From Candidatus Scalindua sediminis (lineage in GTDB: Bacteria > Planctomycetota > Brocadiia > Brocadiales > Scalinduaceae), in the NCBI GenBank assembly GCA_008636105.1, contig VSDH01000012.1, positions 37,655-70,308 on the forward strand: DNA of 32,654 nucleotides. The letters are read 5' to 3'. Made by a program: the position numbers and the translations under genes. Positions 1 to 7,873 of this stretch are shown in pieces. The notes beneath the pieces are model-generated. The model did no database searches, was not told the origin of the DNA, and saw only the letters and a program-made list of their open reading frames with translations. Within the stretch, counting starts at the first letter, position 1; every line of letters begins with the position of its first letter.

Positions 1-558
1 TGTTTCTTTATCTGTTATTTTCTTATCAACTGAAGTAGTAATCTTGTTTAAAAGTTGTGATATATCCTTCATACAAGTATTGCTGGCATTTTGCGCTTTT
101 TGAGATAAAGGAGATTTGAAATAATCGATTTCTTTTATGATATTTAGTTGATTTGCAATAACCTTTAATGCGTCCCTTAACTTCAGTTGATTTCCGATTC
201 CCTGTTTGCTCGCAGCGAATACCTTTTTTGAAAATTCTGAACATTTGTTAATAATAATCGCATAATCATCATCCCTTGCCTTATTGAATAATTTGATTAC
301 ATCTTTATCTTTAAGATTTTCTATATTTGATACCTTTACAAGAGTAGCCTCGCCCTTCATGGTCTGGATTTCCTGACATAACCATTGAAAGTTTTCGTAA
401 GTCTCAGAGTTAAATGGGAGGATATAAACTGATTTTTTTAAAGAGACCGCACCAAGACTCTTCAAGCTTCTCCAGATACTTACCCTGCTTCTTGAAGGTT
501 TAGGGGGTAAATTGTGAATCAGCAAAAGCCATTTATAAGCAGATTTGTTTTTACTCAT
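1..558 (-). CDS. chrB: ChrB-like N-terminal domain protein (partial, runs off left edge)
   Basis: Read on the minus strand from the ATG at 558, an open frame continues to the window edge (186 codons) with no stop, so the C-terminus is missing. The N-terminus has the ChrB N-terminal pattern: a hydrophobic WLLLIHNLPPKPSRSRVSIW stretch, then WRSLKSLGAVSLKKSVYILP, then FQWLCQEI followed by a GEATLV strand. ChrB-family proteins regulate or assist chromate resistance; some also carry a C-terminal domain that would lie outside the window. The partner chrA transporter is not visible. No Shine-Dalgarno precedes the ATG, and the promoter predicts an almost leaderless mRNA. The family call is fairly sure; a role in chromate resistance is inference. 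Confidence 0.8.
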   Translation of the reverse strand, partial: MSKNKSAYKWLLLIHNLPPKPSRSRVSIWRSLKSLGAVSLKKSVYILPFNSETYENFQWLCQEIQTMKGEATLVKVSNIENLKDKDVIKLFNKARDDDYAIIINKCSEFSKKVFAASKQGIGNQLKLRDALKVIANQLNIIKEIDYFKSPLSQKAQNASNTCMKDISQLLNKITTSVDKKITDKET

Positions 559-1204
559 GTTACATATGTATGTAACAATTGTTATATATGTTGTCAAACT
601 ATTTTTTCACTTTGATTATCATATAGTTAGTCATCAAAATGCCCTTGCTGGTGATGATCTTGATAATGGATTTCAATTTGAATCAAAACCTGAGATACAC
701 CTGGCGACAGACTTTGTAGATACTGGACGCTTTACAGCCGATTTTGCAAATCTCATTAAACCAGAACTGGCCATTGTTTATGGCCCTTTTTCCTTACAGA
801 CAGAATATACGTTTGCTGATATAAACCACAAGAGAAGTACAATTGGTTCGAATGACTTTACAGGGTTTTATGTCTACGGTAGTTATTTTTTAACCGGTGA
901 GCATAGAAAATATGAGACAAAAAATGATGCTTTTGGTCGTGTAAAGACAAATAAATATTTTTATTGTGGAAAAGGTATGGGTGCAATTGAATTGACTGCA
1001 CGCTATTCTGAGCTTGACTTATCAGATGAAGCAGTTAATGCAGGCAGGTTAGATACTACGACATTAGGAGTCAAATGGTATTTGAATCCTAATACGAGGG
1101 TGATGTTGAACTATGTGAGTGCTAAAGCAGATCTATCTAATATTGGTGATACCAGGGATGGAAACGCCAACCTTTTAGCCATGCGTTTCCAGATTGATTT
1201 TTAA
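545..1204 (+). pseudogene. 5'-truncated phosphate-selective porin (OprO/OprP family) remnant
   Basis: Recognisable porin sequence runs from about 635 to the stop at 1204. It shows the family pattern SKPEIHLATDFVDTG, then ANL...AIVYGPFSLQTEYTFADI, YFLTGEHRKY, GAIELTARYSELDL, LGVKWYLNPNTRVMLNYV, and a terminal phenylalanine (RFQIDF) typical of outer-membrane beta-barrels. Intact OprP-like porins are about twice this length and begin with a signal peptide and N-terminal strands; here only the last 190 or so residues remain. The upstream 30 codons look unrelated and overlap the promoter of the divergent chrB-like gene. No ribosome binding site is seen. It is best read as a decayed gene; a short expressed barrel cannot be excluded. 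Confidence 0.75.
558..597 (-). promoter_or_regulatory. Promoter and palindromic operator over the chrB-like start codon
   Basis: On the minus strand, TTGACA (597-592) is followed after 17 bp by TACATA (574-569). A perfect 9-bp inverted repeat with a 2-bp spacer, TGTTACATATGTATGTAACA, spans 558-577 and so covers the -10 region and the first base of the ATG. It contains TACATATGTA, which fits the TACANNTGTA boxes bound by CopY/BlaI-type repressors. A second perfect palindrome, AACAATTGTT, lies at 574-583. Autoregulation or control by an unlinked repressor is inferred. Confidence 0.5.
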
Positions 1205-1503
1205 TGGATAAGGTTTTTTGCGCTGTGCATGTTGTTTTACAACTATACTGCCACAACGAAAGATAAGGGACAATGATCAAGTACTCACTGCTTTACAAAT
1301 TACTTTCTAATTTCTATGTGGACTTTAAAGCTGTAGTATAGTACATTAATGTTACGTAAGCCTGTGACAGGTAGTATGCTAAGAGGTAGTATAAACAGGC
1401 CTTAGTTTAAAAAGAGAGAATGAATGTGGTTGGAATAATCATATTGATTTTGCATACATTATAGCATATAAATCAATTTTTATTTCTTATGGAGGAGGTT
1501 ATT
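1205..1503. other. Intergenic region with repeat motif and promoter for the CBS/Usp cluster
   Basis: No coding frame is convincing in this 299-bp stretch. It contains a 9-bp direct repeat AGGTAGTAT (1369-1377 and 1384-1392) enclosed by the inverted pair GCCTGT (1360-1365) and ACAGGC (1395-1400), about 45 bp upstream of the promoter listed separately. This could be a regulator site or an RNA hairpin end for the porin transcript; there is no T-run. Confidence 0.4.
1444..1472 (+). promoter_or_regulatory. sigma70-type promoter of the CBS/universal stress cluster
   Basis: TTGATT (1444-1449) and TATAAA (1467-1472) are separated by 17 bp. The predicted transcript start near 1479 gives a leader of about 25 nt that carries the strong GGAGGAGG ribosome site used at 1504. 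Confidence 0.5.
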
Positions 1504-1899
1504 ATGTTAGCAAAAGAAATAATGAATAAGATAGTAACAGCGGCAACAAAAAAGACGAATGGTAGAGATTTAGCTGTAAAATTGTTGTCCGGTATGTACA
1601 GCGGGCTTCCCGTAGTGGACGAGGGTAAGGTCGTTGGCGTTGTAACCGAGTTTGACCTCTTGAAAGCTACAGGCGAAGGCAAGGATTTAAAACTTATATT
1701 TGCAGAAGATATTATGACAAAAGATCCAATTTGTGTGGAAGAGGAGACTTCTGTTAGAGAAATAATCGAACTAATGACGGAAAAGAATATTATTAGAGTA
1801 CCAGTGGTGAGAAAAGAAAAGCTAATTGGTGTTATCTCAAGATGCGACATTCTTAACAGTTTGATTCAACCTGAGTTTATTACATTTTGTGGTGATTAA
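1504..1899 (+). CDS. CBS-domain pair protein
   Basis: The 131-residue protein is essentially one Bateman module. The first CBS motif (residues about 5-60) ends in SGLPVVDEGKVVGVVTEFDL; the second (about 72-125) has AEDIMTKDPICVEEETSVRE and NIIRVPVVRKEKLIGVISRCDIL. CBS pairs usually bind adenine nucleotides and report energy state, and no output domain is attached here. The ATG at 1504 is preferred over the in-frame ATG at 1489 because GGAGGAGG (1491-1498) sits 5 nt before it and overlaps the upstream candidate. The stop is one base before the next gene, so co-translation with the universal stress protein is likely. The ligand cannot be told from sequence. Confidence 0.85.
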   Translation: MLAKEIMNKIVTAATKKTNGRDLAVKLLSGMYSGLPVVDEGKVVGVVTEFDLLKATGEGKDLKLIFAEDIMTKDPICVEEETSVREIIELMTEKNIIRVPVVRKEKLIGVISRCDILNSLIQPEFITFCGD

Positions 1900-1900
1900 A

Positions 1901-2740
1901 ATGTTAAAGACAATACTCGTACCAATTGATAGTTCAGATACAAGTCTTGTGGCGGTTGATTATGCAATTGAACTATCAAAATCATTTAATTCAGAGATAA
2001 TGGGCGTTTCAATTATTGATATAAAGAAATTAGCCGGACCTTTTATGAGAGACCTGGGTACAAGTATTGGTGGTATGGTACCGTATGCCGACTTTCAGCA
2101 GAAAGTAAGAAAACTTATGGAAGACACCGCAAGGGCTGCACTGGACGAGCTTGAGGGGAAATGTAACACTGCAAATGTCCCTTGCATTCATGAAATAAGA
2201 GAGGGAGTTGTAAGTAAGGAAATAGTGAAGTCTGCCGAAAGATGCGATATGATATCAATGGGAATGGCGGGGGAACATGCCTTGTGGCGGGATGCCCTGT
2301 TGGGGTCAAACCTGGAATCTGTTGCGAGGCAAACACATAAACCCATAATGGTAACTCCTGAAAAATATAAGGCAATTGCAAAGATACTTATCGCATATGA
2401 TGGAAGTCCCTTTTCAGATAAGGCATTAAATACAGGTGCAGAAATCGCTCAACAAATGCGTTTACCTTTAACCGTTATAAACGTCTCTGATGACAAGGAC
2501 AAAGGAAAAGAGGTTTTGTCTAAAGCAGTTAAAAATTTAAAAGGTTACAACACCGCATACGATACAATCCTGGAAAGTGGTGATCCTGTAAAAGTTATCT
2601 TAAACGTTTGCAAAGAAGGCTGCTTCGACTTGATGGTAATGGGTGCCTATGGTCATTCCAAGATAAGAGAGTTAATACTTGGAAGCACTACCATACGAAT
2701 AATGAGAAAGGCAAATTGTCCGGTACTGCTTTGCAGGTAA
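1901..2740 (+). CDS. Tandem-domain universal stress protein
   Basis: Two Usp domains lie in one 279-residue chain: residues about 1-150 (starting MLKTILVPIDSSDTS) and about 158-279 (starting AKILIAYDGSPFSDKAL). The second keeps the ATP-binding pattern G-x2-G-x9-G-S (GAYGHSKIRELILGS). The first has a near match with one extra residue (GMAGEHALWRDALLGS), so nucleotide binding may differ between halves. Cytoplasmic stress or energy sensing is known for the family. ATG 1901 begins a canonical Usp N-terminus and follows the CBS gene's stop directly; a GTG at 1889 is in frame but inside that gene. It shares the CBS promoter. Confidence 0.88.
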   Translation: MLKTILVPIDSSDTSLVAVDYAIELSKSFNSEIMGVSIIDIKKLAGPFMRDLGTSIGGMVPYADFQQKVRKLMEDTARAALDELEGKCNTANVPCIHEIREGVVSKEIVKSAERCDMISMGMAGEHALWRDALLGSNLESVARQTHKPIMVTPEKYKAIAKILIAYDGSPFSDKALNTGAEIAQQMRLPLTVINVSDDKDKGKEVLSKAVKNLKGYNTAYDTILESGDPVKVILNVCKEGCFDLMVMGAYGHSKIRELILGSTTIRIMRKANCPVLLCR

Positions 2741-2766
2741 CTAAATTTATGATTTAAGGTCTAAAA

Positions 2767-3225
2767 ATGATTAGCCTGAAAAAAATACTTTGCCCCATTG
2801 ATCATTCAGACTGTTCAAAAGAGGCACTGAAGTACGCTGTAACATTTGCAATGAAAGATGAAGCAAAGTTGTACTTATTGCATGTAATTGACATACGTTC
2901 TTTCGATGAAAGTCTGGACACGATGACCAGACAAATGCCAGACGACGAAACAATGAAACAACTGAAAACAAAACTCTTTGAATGCGTACCGGAAGAAATT
3001 AGAAATGATATGCAGGTAGAGGCGCTGGTGGTTCAGGGAATACCTTTTGCAGAAATTATAAGCATCGCAAAGAAAAATAAGGTAGATATGATAGTAATGG
3101 GTACACATGGAAGGACAGGTCTTGCGCATATAATGATAGGAAGTGTATCCGAAAAGGTAGTAAGAAAAGCTCATTGCCCCGTGTTAACAGTTAGACAATC
3201 CGACCACAAATTTGTCATGCCTTAA
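2767..3225 (+). CDS. Universal stress protein (UspA family, single domain)
   Basis: This is a 152-residue single-domain Usp. It starts MISLKKILCPIDHSDCSKEA and ends in the ATP-binding loop GTHGRTGLAHIMIGS followed by EKVVRKAHCPVLTV, a full G-x2-G-x9-G-S match, so it probably binds ATP and dimerises. It lies 26 bp after the tandem Usp gene and 39 bp before a paralogue with the same LKKILCP/LQKILCP opening, which points to local duplication within one operon. No clear Shine-Dalgarno is present (AAGGTCTAAAAATG). Its target or binding partner is unknown. Confidence 0.88.
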   Translation: MISLKKILCPIDHSDCSKEALKYAVTFAMKDEAKLYLLHVIDIRSFDESLDTMTRQMPDDETMKQLKTKLFECVPEEIRNDMQVEALVVQGIPFAEIISIAKKNKVDMIVMGTHGRTGLAHIMIGSVSEKVVRKAHCPVLTVRQSDHKFVMP

Positions 3226-3264
3226 AGATTTACACTAAATGATAAATCCTGATCTTAGATTCCT

Positions 3265-3729
3265 ATGATAAAATTGCAAAAGATCTTATGCCCATTAGAC
3301 TTTTCAGAGAACTCGCTTGAAGCACTAAAGTATGCTGCGCATACGGCGTTAAGGGAAGATGCCACACTATACCTGATCCATATAGTTGATAGTAGAGTAT
3401 ACGATTATGGTGGGCCTATATACGAACCAGTGATACCTGCTAAGAAATCAAAGATTGATCCGGCAGCAAAGGATCGATTAAGGGATAAGTTACTGGAAAA
3501 GGTTCCGAAAGAGATACAAGACAGGGTTGAAATGGTAATATCATTTGGCGTTCCATTTGTTGAAATTATAAGAGCTGCAAGGGATTATGATGTTGATTTA
3601 ATTGTAATGGGTACACAGGGAAGAACCGGGGTCTCACATATACTAATTGGCAGTGTAGCAGAAAGGGTGGTAAGAAAAGCTCCCTGTCCGGTTTTGACTG
3701 TTAAGATGCCTGTCAAGCAAGATGTGTGA
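3265..3729 (+). CDS. Universal stress protein (UspA family, single domain, paralogue)
   Basis: At 154 residues it is closely related to the preceding Usp. It starts MIKLQKILCPLDFSENSLEA and carries GTQGRTGVSHILIGS followed by ERVVRKAPCPVLTV, again the complete ATP-binding pattern. It differs mainly in a proline/lysine-rich central loop (EPVIPAKKSKIDPAAKDR). It is the last gene of the CBS-Usp cluster. The following 181 bp (3730-3910) hold no gene but include a degenerate repeat of the TGTCATTCCCG...GGGAATC type near 3780-3825, which is common in repeat-rich genomes. Confidence 0.88.
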   Translation: MIKLQKILCPLDFSENSLEALKYAAHTALREDATLYLIHIVDSRVYDYGGPIYEPVIPAKKSKIDPAAKDRLRDKLLEKVPKEIQDRVEMVISFGVPFVEIIRAARDYDVDLIVMGTQGRTGVSHILIGSVAERVVRKAPCPVLTVKMPVKQDV

Positions 3730-3910
3730 ATTTGTAGATGACCATAAAGAATTTTGTACCATATTGCTATTAAACTTTCCTGTCATTCCCGAGGAATAAC
3801 TACTTGGGAAGCAGACAGGGAATCTATTTTCGGATAAAGGGACGTTATTAAGCCAAAGGGACATCTCAACCAGAGAAGGTCAGGAACTGACAACAGAAGG
3901 TAGCTAATTT

Positions 3911-5092
3911 GTGAGAATAGCCTTAAATATTTATAAATTCTTACCGTCAAAAGGGGGGGGAGAGGGGTACCTCGCCAGCCTTGCAAACCAATTGATAGAG
4001 AGAGGTCATGAAGTCCATATATTTGCTAACGAGTGGGAAAATCATAACCTCATACATTTCCATACCATTCCCGTTATAAGATACCCGAAGTTTCTCAAAG
4101 AAGTCTCATTTGTTATAAATAGCCGGCGAAGGTTAGCTGAAAATGATTTTGACATAGTACAGGTTGTTGGCAGAGCACTGGGGATGAATGTATTTAATCC
4201 GCACTGTGGAGTGGAAGAGGCATGGATAAAACAGGATTTTTTATCAATAAGCAACCCTGTAAACAGGGTTTTAAAACACATAACCAGGTTTTTTAGCCTT
4301 CGACAAAGATTTATTTTATGGCTGGACAAGAAACAGTACACAGACAAAAATGTGTCCAGGATTATCGCTATATCTGAAATGATAAAGAATGATATTATTA
4401 AATACCATCATGTCAACCCGCAAAAGATAAAGGTAATCTATAATGGTGTGGACCTTCAGAGATTCAATCCAGCCATTACAAAAAAATTCAGAGGAATTGT
4501 AAGAAAAAAATTGTTTATAAGTGAAGAGTTTGTGATCTTATACGTAAGCAACAACTTCAGGTTGAAAGGTCTGACTATATTGGTAAAGGCCCTTGGAGAA
4601 CTTAAAAAGTCTCATAAAGAATTTAAAGCATTAATAATAGGAAGAGGGAGAGATACTTCATACAGTAAATTAGCAAAAAGACTAAATTGCCTGGAGAATC
4701 TGATATTTTTAGGACACGTAAATGGAATTGAAAAATATTATGCTGCATCTGACCTTTACGTTCATCCTACGTTTTACGATTCATGCTCTCTGGTGGTTAC
4801 AGAGGCATTGGCGAGTGGCCTGCCCGTTATTACGACTAGATATGACGGTGCAAGCGGAGTGATAGAAGACGGCGTAGATGGTTTCGTATTACAAGACCCT
4901 CTGGATTACAGAACCTTAGCAGGAAAAATAAGTCTCTTTTTCGATGAGGGGTTCAGACAAAAGGCTTCCATTGCCGCTCGTGAAAAGGCCGAAAAATATC
5001 CTGAAGAGAGAAACTGCGAGGAAACGATAGAAGTTTATAACGAGGTGATAAAAAAACCTAATGAAGATATTATTCTTAGTTCAAGGCCTTGA
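3911..5092 (+). CDS. GT4-family glycosyltransferase (WaaG-like)
   Basis: The 393-residue protein has two Rossmann lobes of the GT-B fold. The N-lobe opens MRIALNIYKFLPSKGGGEGY, a glycine-rich acceptor loop; the C-lobe has IYNGVDLQRFNP, FVILYVSNNFRLKG, IFLGHV, and the donor region YVHPTFYDSCSLVVTEALASGLPVI. This layout resembles WaaG/RfaG, which adds a hexose to the LPS inner core from a UDP-sugar, and the heptosyltransferase and Kdo-kinase-like genes downstream support an LPS role. The start is GTG, with a modest AGAAGG about 10 nt upstream. The 3' end overlaps the next glycosyltransferase by 32 nt. The exact sugar and acceptor are not determined. Confidence 0.85.
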   Translation: MRIALNIYKFLPSKGGGEGYLASLANQLIERGHEVHIFANEWENHNLIHFHTIPVIRYPKFLKEVSFVINSRRRLAENDFDIVQVVGRALGMNVFNPHCGVEEAWIKQDFLSISNPVNRVLKHITRFFSLRQRFILWLDKKQYTDKNVSRIIAISEMIKNDIIKYHHVNPQKIKVIYNGVDLQRFNPAITKKFRGIVRKKLFISEEFVILYVSNNFRLKGLTILVKALGELKKSHKEFKALIIGRGRDTSYSKLAKRLNCLENLIFLGHVNGIEKYYAASDLYVHPTFYDSCSLVVTEALASGLPVITTRYDGASGVIEDGVDGFVLQDPLDYRTLAGKISLFFDEGFRQKASIAAREKAEKYPEERNCEETIEVYNEVIKKPNEDIILSSRP

Positions 5093-6053
5093 TGTGGCAG
5101 CAAGTAGATACAGGGTGCTTCAATATCTTCCGTATCTGAAAGAACACGGAATAGAGCCGACCGTTACCCCTTTTCCGAAAGGGTTCTTTGAAAAACTTAG
5201 ATTGTTTAAGAGTATAAGTAAATACGACGTTCTGTTTATACAGCGAAAGAGATTTTCGATTCTCTGGCTTAAATATATAAGGATGAACGCAAGGAAAATT
5301 GTTTATGATTTTGACGACTCTGTAATGTACCGCAACTCAAAGGCAATCCGTGCTGAATCAAATACACGAGCCAGGATGTTTAAGAATATGATTAATGCGT
5401 CAGATTACGTAATAGCGGGTAATGAATATTTAAAGAGAAATACTGCGCCCTACACAGATAATGTTATAAACATCCCGTCACCCATAGACATGACCCAGTA
5501 CACTCAAAAAGAATATTCGGAGAATAACGACAACATTACATTAGGATGGATAGGTGCGCATGGAAGTATACATTATCTGGAAAAGATGAGGCCTGTATTT
5601 GAGATCCTTGGTAAAAGACACAATAATTTAAAATTGAAGATTGTATGTGATACCTTTTTCGATTGTGAAGATATGATTGTGGAAAAGAAATTATGGAACG
5701 AGAAGGATGAAGTAGAAGATATTAAAAGTTTTGATATTGGCCTGATGCCACTCTTAGATGACCCATGGTCACACGGGAAGTGTGGACTGAAAATATTGCA
5801 GTGTCTTGCTATGGGCGTCCCGGTGGTATGCAGCCCGGCTGGAATCAACAAGGAGATCGTTGAAGATGGTGTACATGGTTTTTTGGCAAACACACCGGAA
5901 GAATGGATAGGGAAACTTGAAATCTTAATAAACGACGATAGCCTCAGGAAGAGAATGGGGAAAGAGGGACGAAAGAAGGTAATTAAACATTACTCACTCG
6001 AGGCAAATACACCAAGGTTGTTGAAGGTATTCCAACAGCTATCACCCCAATAG
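5061..6053 (+). CDS. Glycosyltransferase, GT4-like
   Basis: This 330-residue protein begins MKILFLVQGLDVAASRYRVL and has an N-lobe with YDVLFIQRKRF and VYDFDDSV. Its C-lobe contains ITLGWIGAHGS, FDIGLMPLLDD, and the donor-binding stretch GKCGLKILQCLAMGVPVV followed by GINKEIVEDGVHGFLA, the usual end of GT-B group-1 transferases. The start lies 32 nt inside the upstream transferase, with GAGGTG some 14 nt before it, so the two are translationally coupled. It probably extends the same envelope glycan. The gene is convergent with the minus-strand DUF2182 gene, and no clear terminator lies in the 36-bp gap, which instead holds one copy of a 21-bp repeat. Confidence 0.82.
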   Translation: MKILFLVQGLDVAASRYRVLQYLPYLKEHGIEPTVTPFPKGFFEKLRLFKSISKYDVLFIQRKRFSILWLKYIRMNARKIVYDFDDSVMYRNSKAIRAESNTRARMFKNMINASDYVIAGNEYLKRNTAPYTDNVINIPSPIDMTQYTQKEYSENNDNITLGWIGAHGSIHYLEKMRPVFEILGKRHNNLKLKIVCDTFFDCEDMIVEKKLWNEKDEVEDIKSFDIGLMPLLDDPWSHGKCGLKILQCLAMGVPVVCSPAGINKEIVEDGVHGFLANTPEEWIGKLEILINDDSLRKRMGKEGRKKVIKHYSLEANTPRLLKVFQQLSPQ

Positions 6054-6061
6054 ATAATCTC

Positions 6062-6082
6062 CTGTATCCCGGTAGATAATAG
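6062..6082 (+). repeat. 21-bp direct repeat, left copy
   Basis: A 21-base sequence starting CTGTATCCCGG and ending GATAATAG occurs here and again, identically and in the same orientation, at 8246-8266. The two copies bracket the DUF2182-DUF1326-SWIB segment. Confidence 0.75.
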
Positions 6083-6089
6083 GCGCTGC

Positions 6090-6857
6090 TTATGTTCCAA
6101 TAAACGCGAATATCCCACCTGCCGTGAACATCAGCAGGCCCACCAAGCGTCCACCTACATCCCCAAGAGGCAACATCTTTTCTAACAGAACAAATAGGGT
6201 AATCGCAGCTATCCATAAGATGTTCATCACGCCGCCAACAAACAATAAGCTCATTAAAACCCAACAGCAACCGAGGCAAAACGCGCCGTGAGAAAGGCCC
6301 ATCTTGAATGCACCTATGGAGCCCGAACGCCAATGTGTTGTAATGAAATGCACTGGAGAGCGGCAGTGATGAAGGCATTTATCTTTAATGGGCAGCCATT
6401 GATAAATACCCGCAGCGATTAGTAAAACTGCACCTAAACCAACGCTATTAGAAACCATCATTGGGGATAAGAGAGCTGCTTTATCCAACCCCCATTGTGC
6501 GATGGTTGCGAACAGGCTGAAGATAAGCCACATTGCGATATACCCGGAAACAAAGGCAGCGGTTGGTGCGACTGGCATACCCTGCATGGCTGATTTTCTG
6601 GCAACTGCGGCATAGATCAATACCATGGGGGTGACTGAAGGCAGCATCATGCCAACCATCATGACGGCCCACATCAGGAACATCATCAGAAAGTACCCGG
6701 CATCCCATGGCCGAATCTGCATTGCTGCCATGCCATTGCGCGAGGACATGTTTGCGGCCATTAACAAAAGATAGAGCCATGACAGCAAGGTTATGCCACA
6801 AAGCGAAATAATAATGGCTATGACATCACGGCGGGGTAATTCTCTGGTTAATTTCAT
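6090..6857 (-). CDS. DUF2182 integral membrane protein
   Basis: The 255-residue polytopic protein has about six hydrophobic segments (about residues 12-34, 54-83, 98-121, 131-151, 184-206 and 209-230). It carries family hallmarks: FLMWAVMMVGMMLPSVTPM, CLHHCRSP, and GAFKMGLSHGAFCLGCCW followed by SLLFVGGVMN. The Met, Cys and His residues suggest soft-metal handling, although no activity is established for DUF2182. It starts at ATG 6857, 23 bp after the DUF1326 gene, with AGGA upstream. DUF2182 and DUF1326 are commonly neighbours, so they probably act together at the membrane. Its G+C-rich codons contrast with the flanking genes, suggesting acquisition by transfer. Confidence 0.85.
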   Translation of the reverse strand: MKLTRELPRRDVIAIIISLCGITLLSWLYLLLMAANMSSRNGMAAMQIRPWDAGYFLMMFLMWAVMMVGMMLPSVTPMVLIYAAVARKSAMQGMPVAPTAAFVSGYIAMWLIFSLFATIAQWGLDKAALLSPMMVSNSVGLGAVLLIAAGIYQWLPIKDKCLHHCRSPVHFITTHWRSGSIGAFKMGLSHGAFCLGCCWVLMSLLFVGGVMNILWIAAITLFVLLEKMLPLGDVGGRLVGLLMFTAGGIFAFIGT

Positions 6858-6880
6858 TAAATTAGCGTCCTGGTAAGGCG

Positions 6881-7513
6881 CTAGCGGATAACACCATCCT
6901 GATTCATATGCAGGATATTGAACTGGCCGTAACTATTTTTTAGATCAAGTTCAATATCAGCCGTTATTTTAGAAGTGCCTGCCCCCATCTCTGCATAAGT
7001 ATATTCAAAACCATTTGGTAAATGAATTCGCGCTCTGGACTCCTCACCGCTAAATGGGTCAACCAGCGGCGTACCTGCAGATTCGACAAGGCCTTCGATT
7101 TTAGTGTGGGCGTGTCTTGCTTCTACATCAATGCTTATCTTTATCGGCGCATAAAGGGTATTATGCACCTTAGATATAGTGCTGTTAAAAACGTAATAAT
7201 GCGTCGCGCCCGGCGCCGTGGATTCGCCATGAGCGATCTTGCGTAGTGCTTCACGCTGTTCGGGGTTGGCGCTCTCATCAATAATAAGCTGCTGCTGGCC
7301 GTTTCCTTCTGCTATCTCTCCCGGCCACTTCAAGAGCATGACAAAGCAAAGCCCATCTAAAGAAATGTCATTAAAATTGCCTTCTTCAATCAGCGCGCTG
7401 CATATGGCCTCGCAATAACCGTTTGTTGATGGTGAATTAAATTGGCACGGACATCCAAATGCGCAGTTGCAGTTTGTGAATTCACTACCACGAATCATCC
7501 ATTGGTCATTCAT
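6881..7513 (-). CDS. DUF1326 cysteine-rich protein
   Basis: The 210-residue soluble protein begins MNDQWMIRGSEFTNCNCAFG and holds the family cysteine cluster C15-x-C17-x3-C21-x-C23 (NCNCAFGCPCQF), which looks like a metal- or cluster-binding site. The rest is beta-rich with no signal peptide. ATG 7513 is chosen because AGGAGG (7527-7522) lies 8 nt upstream; an upstream GTG at 7522 overlaps that ribosome site. It is first in a two-gene operon with DUF2182 and shares its higher G+C. Function is not established for the family; a role in metal or redox homeostasis is inferred from the cysteines and the partner. Confidence 0.85.
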   Translation of the reverse strand: MNDQWMIRGSEFTNCNCAFGCPCQFNSPSTNGYCEAICSALIEEGNFNDISLDGLCFVMLLKWPGEIAEGNGQQQLIIDESANPEQREALRKIAHGESTAPGATHYYVFNSTISKVHNTLYAPIKISIDVEARHAHTKIEGLVESAGTPLVDPFSGEESRARIHLPNGFEYTYAEMGAGTSKITADIELDLKNSYGQFNILHMNQDGVIR

Positions 7514-7535
7514 AATGCTCACCTCCTATTATTTA

Positions 7536-7574
7536 GATGTCCTTATTAACAAATAGGTATGGTGTCCCCCGATT
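7536..7574 (+). repeat. Composite intergenic repeat, copy 1
   Basis: GATGTCCTTATTAAC (7536-7550) followed by TATGGTGTCCCCCGATT (7558-7574) recurs as GATGTCCCTATTAAC (8279-8293) and an identical TATGGTGTCCCCCGATT (8339-8355). Both copies have the same orientation and enclose the 7601-7842 element and the SWIB gene. Confidence 0.65.
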
Positions 7575-7600
7575 TTGCCAGTGATATAATCACTAATCAA

Positions 7601-7842
7601 CAGGCTGTCCGAGAATTGTCATTCCGGGCTTGTCGCCTGTGGCGCCCCTTGAAGCAACTATCAGATCCGACTCAGTCGGGATCCGGAATCTCATATACTT
7701 GTAAACCCTTAAATTTAAAGATTCTGAAACCGAAGGTCCTGAATTTAGTTCAGGATCTATTCAGCCCCGCTGCTTTCTTGCTGAAAGCAAAATGCGGGGT
7801 AAAAATGACAAAAAACGCTTTTTCTAATTCTCGGACAACCTG
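7601..7842. mobile_element. MITE-like fold-back element with CAGGCTG ends (242 bp)
   Basis: The ends form an inverted repeat: CAGGCTGTCCGAGAATT on the left and AATTCTCGGACAACCTG on the right (one mismatch). The element is flanked by a 4-bp direct repeat TCAA (7597-7600 and 7843-7846), as expected for target duplication. It encodes no transposase. The interior carries the GTCATTC module and a module (about 7630-7682) that reappears inverted inside the 31817-31981 element. The first half opens with the same CAGGCTGT as the elements at 24915 and 31200. Confidence 0.65.
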
Positions 7843-7873
7843 TCAAGGTGTGACCCTGGTTTCTTCTTTAAGT

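Noticed and set aside
26..244. A 72-codon minus-strand frame at the left edge
   Set aside because: It lies out of frame within the ChrB-like gene, which is open from 558 to the edge and shows real family motifs.
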